This document shows, piece after piece, positions 59,276 through 64,000 of a stretch of 64,000 nucleotides of DNA. Every line of letters begins with the position of its first letter. The first letter of the stretch is position 1. The position numbers were made by a program, and so were the translations under genes. The DNA lies in contig NC_081831.1 of assembly GCF_030867095.1 (NCBI RefSeq), forward strand, positions 64,742,716-64,806,715, given 5' to 3'. Origin of the DNA: Alligator mississippiensis (lineage: Eukaryota > Chordata > Crocodylia > Alligatoridae). The notes beneath the pieces are model-generated. The model made no database searches. It worked only from the letters and a program-made list of their open reading frames with translations, and was not told the DNA's origin.

Positions 59276-59358
59276 CTCCAGTGAGACAAAAGGGGTATCC
59301 TGCACCTGTAAGGAGATCTGCTCTCCGTCTATGGTGAATTTTCTTGAATACAAGGCTC
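59276..59358 (-). CDS. RASL11A-like: RASL11-like small GTPase, internal coding exon
   Basis: This 83-bp exon gives two bases to a split glycine codon and then ALYSRKFTIDGEQISLQVQD and TPFVSLE. The acceptor reads 'tttttctaccag' and the donor GAG|GTAAAA, both on the minus strand. It joins in phase 1 to the upstream exon (giving NTG-ALYSR) and in phase 0 to the terminal exon. It covers the end of switch I, the beta2-beta3 strands and the G3 motif. G3 in Ras proteins is DxxG, whose glycine contacts the gamma phosphate; here the text is DTPF, so that glycine is absent. An in-frame alternative donor inside the exon (CAG|GTGCAG, 30 bp earlier) would remove VQDTPFVSLE. The family-conserved QDTP text argues that the longer exon is normal. 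Confidence 0.9.
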
Positions 59359-60216
59359 CTGGTAGAAAAATAAGATGATGAGAGACAGCACATATAAAGA
59401 GTCAGTCCAATCAACATCTACTATTTCAGCTTCTAAAGACATCAATGGGATTTAGGCTCTTGCTACACCTTGAAAGAGAGATAAGTTTCCTCCTGTGTTG
59501 TGTGAATTGTTATCACAGTAACGTCGTATTGTAACTGTTCCTTAACTGGACATTCATCACCCTGGGCTGTATTAGTTTTTTTTTCTTTGTGAACTATTTT
59601 ATGGATGGAACAATCAGGCCAGACTATTTCATGTGAGATGTTAAAAAAGCTATAGAATTATTTCAAATCCAGAATCTATTCCTAATGGCAGCAAACACTG
59701 GCCTACAGTTTCTCGGGCAACTCACATTATGGCCTGCTCTGTGCCTGCGATGGTCTGGTAGATGCCTCTTTCCCCAGGTCTATTATTCCTTTTGGAACAA
59801 GAGAGAAACCCCGGAGTGAAATATTTGTGCCCACTTTAAACTGGTCAACAGTCCAATAGAGTGTCACCTTTTTGCAGTGGTGCTAGGTTGTATTTTTAAT
59901 TGCCATCCAAAGTATCAAGGAAGATATGTTAGTTTTCCGTGCATTTCCCCTGGAAGTGAAAGAGAAAGTATGTCGGATACACAGAGTACTGGAAATGGAG
60001 CACATGACTAGATTTTAAGGTGTCAGAGCTGAGGTTTTGGTGTTGGGATCTGCAGAACTTGAGCAGTCAGAGTTTGGCTTGAAGGCCCCCCAAGCAGGAG
60101 TGACTACGGGTCCATGTTCTTCCATTTTATCTAAGCCACTTTGGCTCTGGGGGCAACACCTGGATACAAGTTTGCCAGCTTGGCAAAGCTCTTATCAAGA
60201 CTATTAATATTTGGAG

Positions 60217-60590
60217 CAGAGGTGTAAGAAGCAGGGCTGCACCCTGGGCAAACCCTGTGGGACGGCAGGGAGCAGGGCATGGTTCTGGCAGTTGGGAGTG
60301 CGCAGGTCTGACTGTGAGGAGGGAGGGGGTCTTCCCCATGTGGGAACTCCAAAACAGTCCCCAGCTGCTCTGCGGCTGCCACTGCTTGCTCTGCTCTCCC
60401 CAGCTCTTGCTCTTAGAGCAGCAGCACCAGGGTGTCAGTGCACTGGTTGCTGCTGCTGCAAGAGCAATGCTGTGGGGCATCTCTTGCTACTGGGTTGCAG
60501 ACCCCACGGGGTTGGGGATAATGTTTGTGCCCCTTCTAAGTGAGCACCTGGTGCTGGTAGACTGCTCCTCCATCCCTAGTTATGCTGCTG
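60217..60590. mobile_element. Non-autonomous hAT-type element (374 bp), same family as 48264-48627
   Basis: The left end CAGAGGTGTAAGAAGCAG mirrors the right end CCCTAGTTATGCTGCTG. Flanks ATTTGGAG (60209-60216) and ATTTAGGG (60591-60598) match at six of eight positions. The 'gggctgcaccctgggcaaac' block near the left end and the 'ctgctgctgc' interior are shared with the copy at 48264-48627. Confidence 0.7.
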
Positions 60591-60704
60591 ATTTAGGGTT
60601 TGAAGTGCAGGTCCAAAAAAGACTTAGGTTCTGGCTGTGTGACACATTCATGGCTATCAGGATGACAGCTTTGGAGATTGAAGCCTCTTTGTTGATCTTT
60701 AGAA

Positions 60705-60959
60705 CAGTGTGGACCAAACCTTTTGGCATGTGTGCCATATACTAGCCCTGCACATTCCCCAGTTGCCAATCTGACCCCTTTCCCATACCGAATCTGTTGC
60801 TCTTTCTACTCTCTGCCTTGTGCTTTCTGCCTGATTTGCTACTCTGCTTTCTTCTCTCTGCCCTATCCACCATTGTGCTGCCTGTTCCCTCACTGGTATG
60901 CTTCATGCCACACATAGAGGCTACCCCTGGTACTCCTGCTGCAGGTTGGCTACCCCTGT
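60705..60959. mobile_element. Non-autonomous hAT-type DNA transposon (~255 bp), intronic
   Basis: The left end CAGTGTGGACCAAACC mirrors the right end GGTTGGCTACCCCTG. Flanks are CTTTAGAA (60697-60704) and TTTTAGAA (60960-60967), seven of eight, if one extra T is placed at the right end. The interior is pyrimidine-rich on the plus strand and GC-poor compared with the neighbouring elements. Confidence 0.72.
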
Positions 60960-61118
60960 TTTTAGAACATAGCACTAGGTACATCGAGGACTGCAGCCAC
61001 CACATTGATCAGTCTGGAACACTTTGCACTGACCCAATACAAGTGCCTTAGTGGTTTGTTTCATCCCAGACCTGGAGGTATCCCCTTGCCAGGAAAGGAG
61101 TGAGTTCAGTCTTAGAAA

Positions 61119-61540
61119 CATAGAATCATAGAAAATGAGGGTTGGAAGGAACCTCAAGAAGTCATCTAGTCCAACCCCCTGCTCAAACCAGGACCATTCA
61201 TTCCTAAGTAGATCATCCCAGCCAAGGCTTTGTCTAACCCGGTCTTAAAAGCCTCCAAGGATGGAGAATCTGCAGCCTCTCTGGGTAACCTGTTCCAGTG
61301 TTTTACTACCCTCTTCCTAATATCTACCCTAAACTTCCCTTGCTGCAACTAGAGACAGTTGCTCCTTGTTCTGTCCTCTGCCACCACTGAGAACAGTCTC
61401 CAGCTCCATCCTCTTTCAGACCCCCCCCTTCAGGTAGTTGAAGGCTACTATTAAATCTCATCACAGTCTTCTCTTCTCCAAACTAAATAAGCCCAGTTCC
61501 CACAGCCTCTCTTTATAAGTCACCATGGCTCATTCATAAG
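61119..61540 (-). mobile_element. CR1 LINE 3' end, minus orientation, intronic
   Basis: The left edge 'catagaatcatagaaaatga' is the reverse complement of the CR1 3'-terminal ATTCTATG repeat. 'gggttggaaggaacctcaag' and 'catctagtccaacccc' follow, typical of bird/crocodilian CR1s. The minus strand 61348-61170 translates to VDIRKRVVKHWNRLPREAAD and SPSLEAFKTGLDKALAG, the C-terminus of ORF2. It is 5'-truncated to about 420 bp and inserted antisense relative to its own promoter but in the same direction as the host gene. Confidence 0.9.
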
Positions 61541-62039
61541 TCTTCACGGCTCATTCAGTTCTTGGCCTCAGTTCAGACCACTAACAAGGAGAATAATTAG
61601 GGCCAGCAATATATTGCCCCTGTAAGAATAATCTCTTAACATTTGGTTCACAGAAACAGGTGGTTTTGTTCCAGTGGAAAAAAAAAGCTGAGCTCACAGA
61701 AATGTCCATGATGTGAGGAAATTTGCCAAGGCAAAGTTCAGTGCATCTGGTCCAACATTAAAACTCTACCTTTTGAAACAGTGTTGGACGAGTAGCCTCT
61801 CTGTGAGCACTTCAGAAACAGAGCAGATGTTAAGGTGGAATTGTGCTTTAGCGGAAGAGGCCTTCCCCAAAGCTAAACATATTATTTCTGCTCTATCATG
61901 CATAGACAAAAAAGGGGAGGGTGCTTCCAGAAGGTGACTGTGTTCTGCCTTATATCCAGCTGCAGGACAACAGTCATATGGTTACAGATATATTACCACC
62001 CACTTCAGATCCTTGTTTCTATTGCAGGATGACTGTTTG

Positions 62040-62195
62040 GCTGGTAACTTAATGGGAAAAGCATGGAGTTCTCAGCAATATCTCTGATAAAGATCTTGCA
62101 AAACCCAGGGGTCTAAATCGATTGACAGTGTCTTGTAAGAAAGTGAAGGAAAACATAAAGTAGCAGTTCAACCACTGAGCTATCAAGGCTCCTTG
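62040..62195 (-). repeat. Probable tRNA-derived SINE, minus orientation
   Basis: The minus strand reads AGCCTTGATAGCTCAGTGG then TTGAACT opposite about 62190-62165, a near-perfect tRNA A box (TRGCNNAGTGG). The B box is poorly preserved ('cactgtcaatcgattta'). The remaining ~120 bp would be the SINE body; its extent is uncertain. Confidence 0.5.
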
Positions 62196-62970
62196 GGGTC
62201 AGCGGAAAAGGGCAGTCACTAGTTGGAGGGATCAAAAGCTTCTGGTTTCGCCATCCTTATGTCTGACTCATCCATCTGAACTCAAGATGCATCTCCAAAA
62301 CAAAACATTTACAAAGCCTTTAGTTTGAATCCAGCCTCACCCAGTAACTTACCCAATACTGACTGGCCTGTGTGTGAGCAGTGCTAGTGGATTTTGTATT
62401 ACACAGGTCTCCGGCCCTTACAGGGTTCAATAGGTCTGAGATGTTTCCTGCAGGTTATGCTTGAACAACCTAGCTAGCAGACCCAGGACAGCTTGCACTG
62501 CTACTGTACTAGCATATGGGCACAGGCCTCTAATTTAGCCATTCCTCACCTCACCCTCCCAGCCCAGCACTGACATACTCAGCCCACAATATAAACCAAT
62601 AGGCTTGCTTACACACCCTGTGTGATTCCACTGACTTCAGTGGGGTGTATAAGCAGGGTAGCATCCAGCCTCCATTGTTCAGTCAATTTATAAAGCATTC
62701 TTTAAATTCTGCTTTTCAATAAAGGTGTGTCCCCCTGTGAATCTTTTTTCTCTGATCCTTTTCCATCAGGGTGGGAAAAAATGTAGGCTAAAAGGATCAT
62801 AAATAATGAGACTTTGATTTATTGTTTTCATAGCCGGAGGCAATTAACTGAAAATATGTGCCTCGTGGACATCTGACAGTGTTTGGTTTTTCTGTAATAT
62901 GCAGCGGTTGCAAAATACAGTAGTTTGAAATGGAATCCATCTGTAATGCTGCAAGAGGAAGCAGACTCAC

Positions 62971-63027
62971 CAGTATTGGGCTCGTAGTCTCCAATAAATC
63001 TTTTAGTGAGAAAGCGCACCACCAGGG
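62971..63027 (-). CDS. RASL11A-like: RASL11-like small GTPase, internal coding exon (switch I)
   Basis: This 57-bp exon supplies the last two bases (CC) of a split codon, then LVVRFLTKRFIGDYEPNT and the first base of the next glycine codon. The acceptor is 'ccttgttttgcag' and the donor ACTG|GTGAGT. LVVRFLTKRFIGDYEPNTG covers helix 1 and switch I (G2) and is almost diagnostic of RASL11 proteins; EPNTG is the 11A form. The P-loop (GxxxxGKS/T) must lie in the preceding coding exon, which I could not find before base 64000. RASL11 proteins are about 240-250 residues, so roughly 40-47 N-terminal residues are outside the window. Confidence 0.9.
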
Positions 63028-64000
63028 CTGCAAAACAAGGTAAAAAGATGGGTCTTTAATCTATAATTGAGATCGATCTTTGCAAAATGCATATAATGCC
63101 TTCCTGGCAGACCTGCTACAGGATCAGGCTTAACTTTTGTCAATGTTGCTTAAATACTACCCTGAATAGACCTGTCTTTGCCCACCTAGAAAATGATTTG
63201 GACCAGGCTCCAATGCATGACAGCACCTTGCACCACAAGCTGTCTCTTGGGTGTCAAGGGGTGAGTGATAGAGTAAGACTATAAGGCTATCTCAATTCGC
63301 CACTTGGATTGAAGATAAGAAATTAAAGGAGAGCAAAGTCTTACAATACTCTGACTACTTACAATACCAAATGTTAAGATCTAGATTGTGCTATATTAGA
63401 GGCCAGACTGATCTAAGGATTCCTTCTGGCCTTAAAAATCTATGCGTCTATTAATGTCATCCACTGAACACATTGCATATGGTGTGCACAAAGTGATCAT
63501 TGTGCAGTAGATTAGGACTTTTCACTCATCTTAATTTGTGAGAGCTTCATGCAGCCTTGGGTTCGAAAGCCGGGAGAAACATTTTTCTCTCTTTTGATCT
63601 CCCTTTTAAGAAGTACAATCTCTTTTATCCTAATAGTAACTTACATTTCCATATTGCCTTTCATCCCCACAGATCACAAATTAGTTGGTGAAATTAATCT
63701 ACTGGCCTGTAAATGAGAAGTCTGATGCTGCAGATAGCATTGTCTCAGACTTCATTTATAACAGTCATTTCCGTCACTATTGATATGCTGGTTAACTTGG
63801 CTATGGCACTATCTTTGATGAGTTGATTCCTATTTCTATACAAAAGTGGTTTCTTCAAATCCAAATCAACTACAGACTTTACTGAGGGCTAGTAGGTATT
63901 CATACAGTAAAACAAAGCCTGGCTTTACAACATGTGGCTTTGTTGAGAAATCACAAAACCCATGCTCCGAAATTACAACTCAAGTTTCTCTCACTTAGTT
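63028..64000 (-). other. Part of the first coding intron, continuing beyond the window
   Basis: Bases 63390-63455 ('ggccagactgatctaagg', 'ttccttctggccttaaaaat') are the 3' end of a CR1-type LINE in plus orientation. I found no P-loop-encoding exon with a 5' splice site here. The rest is unassigned. Confidence 0.55.

Larger units (their letters stand above)
59359..62970 (-). other. Intron between the two internal coding exons (3612 bp)
   Basis: It begins GTGAGT opposite 62970 and ends CAG opposite 59359. It holds hAT-type elements at 60217-60590 and 60705-60959, a CR1 at 61119-61540 and a probable tRNA-derived SINE at 62040-62195. 62600-62670 ('ctgacttcagtggggtgta') resembles an old palindromic repeat. 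No additional exon was recognised. Confidence 0.8.

Noticed and set aside
58817-59337. Overlapping frames of 155, 145 and 105 codons beside the GTPase exon
   Set aside because: They lie in the GC-rich interior of the hAT-type element 58859-59240 and run through a real exon in the wrong strand or frame.
63028-64000. Search for the first GTPase coding exon with the P-loop
   Set aside because: No GxxxxGKS/T-encoding stretch followed by a 5' splice site on the minus strand; the exon is most likely beyond the window.
1-64000. CRISPR arrays, prokaryotic operons, rRNA and canonical tRNA genes
   Set aside because: No regularly spaced short direct repeats, no dense same-strand coding, and the only tRNA-like sequences are degenerate SINE heads.

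Overview
This window looks like nuclear DNA from a non-avian sauropsid, most likely a crocodilian. That is an inference from repeat content: CR1 LINEs of several ages, many short hAT-type elements with clean 8-bp target duplications, solo LTRs and MIR-like SINE relics. Almost all of the sequence is intergenic or intronic. I see no operons, CRISPR arrays, bacterial genes or canonical tRNA/rRNA genes.

The only protein-coding gene I can support is on the minus strand at the right end. It is a Ras-like small GTPase of the RASL11 family. Three exons are visible: 62971-63027, 59276-59358 and the terminal coding exon 52830-53297. They join in frame (intron phases 1, 1, 0) into about 201 residues with consensus splice sites. 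The first coding exon, with the P-loop, lies beyond base 64000. The protein keeps RASL11 hallmarks (switch I region DYEPNTG, NKGD, the RPKSPNMQDLKRR tail, no CAAX box). It reads DTPF where the DxxG motif should have glycine.

Layout. 1-560: GC-rich imperfect tandem repeat and a hairpin. 1.3-10 kb: CR1 ends, three hAT-type elements and MIR relics. 10-18 kb: mostly unrecognised. 18.1-19.3 kb: fold-back MITE with a solo LTR inside it. 22.2-24.4 kb: very GC-rich composite repeat with inverted and tandem units. 26-28.5 kb: hAT-type elements. 31.1-31.8 kb: solo LTR. 32.3-34.6 kb: adjacent CR1 copies with reverse-transcriptase remnants. 36.5-37.2 kb: CpG-rich minus-strand LTR inside an older repeat. 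39.4-40.3 kb: duplicated ~200-bp block around a tRNA-like sequence. 43.5-48.7 kb: several MITEs, one nested in another. 51.6 kb: CR1. 52.8-64 kb: the GTPase gene, whose introns hold at least four hAT-type elements, a CR1 and a probable tRNA-derived SINE.

No undescribed biological system is evident. The observations most worth checking are the altered G3 motif in the GTPase, a transposon only 35 bp from one of its splice donors, the fold-back elements with contrasting subterminal motif arrays, and the nested LTR/MITE structures, whose insertion order can be read from target duplications.
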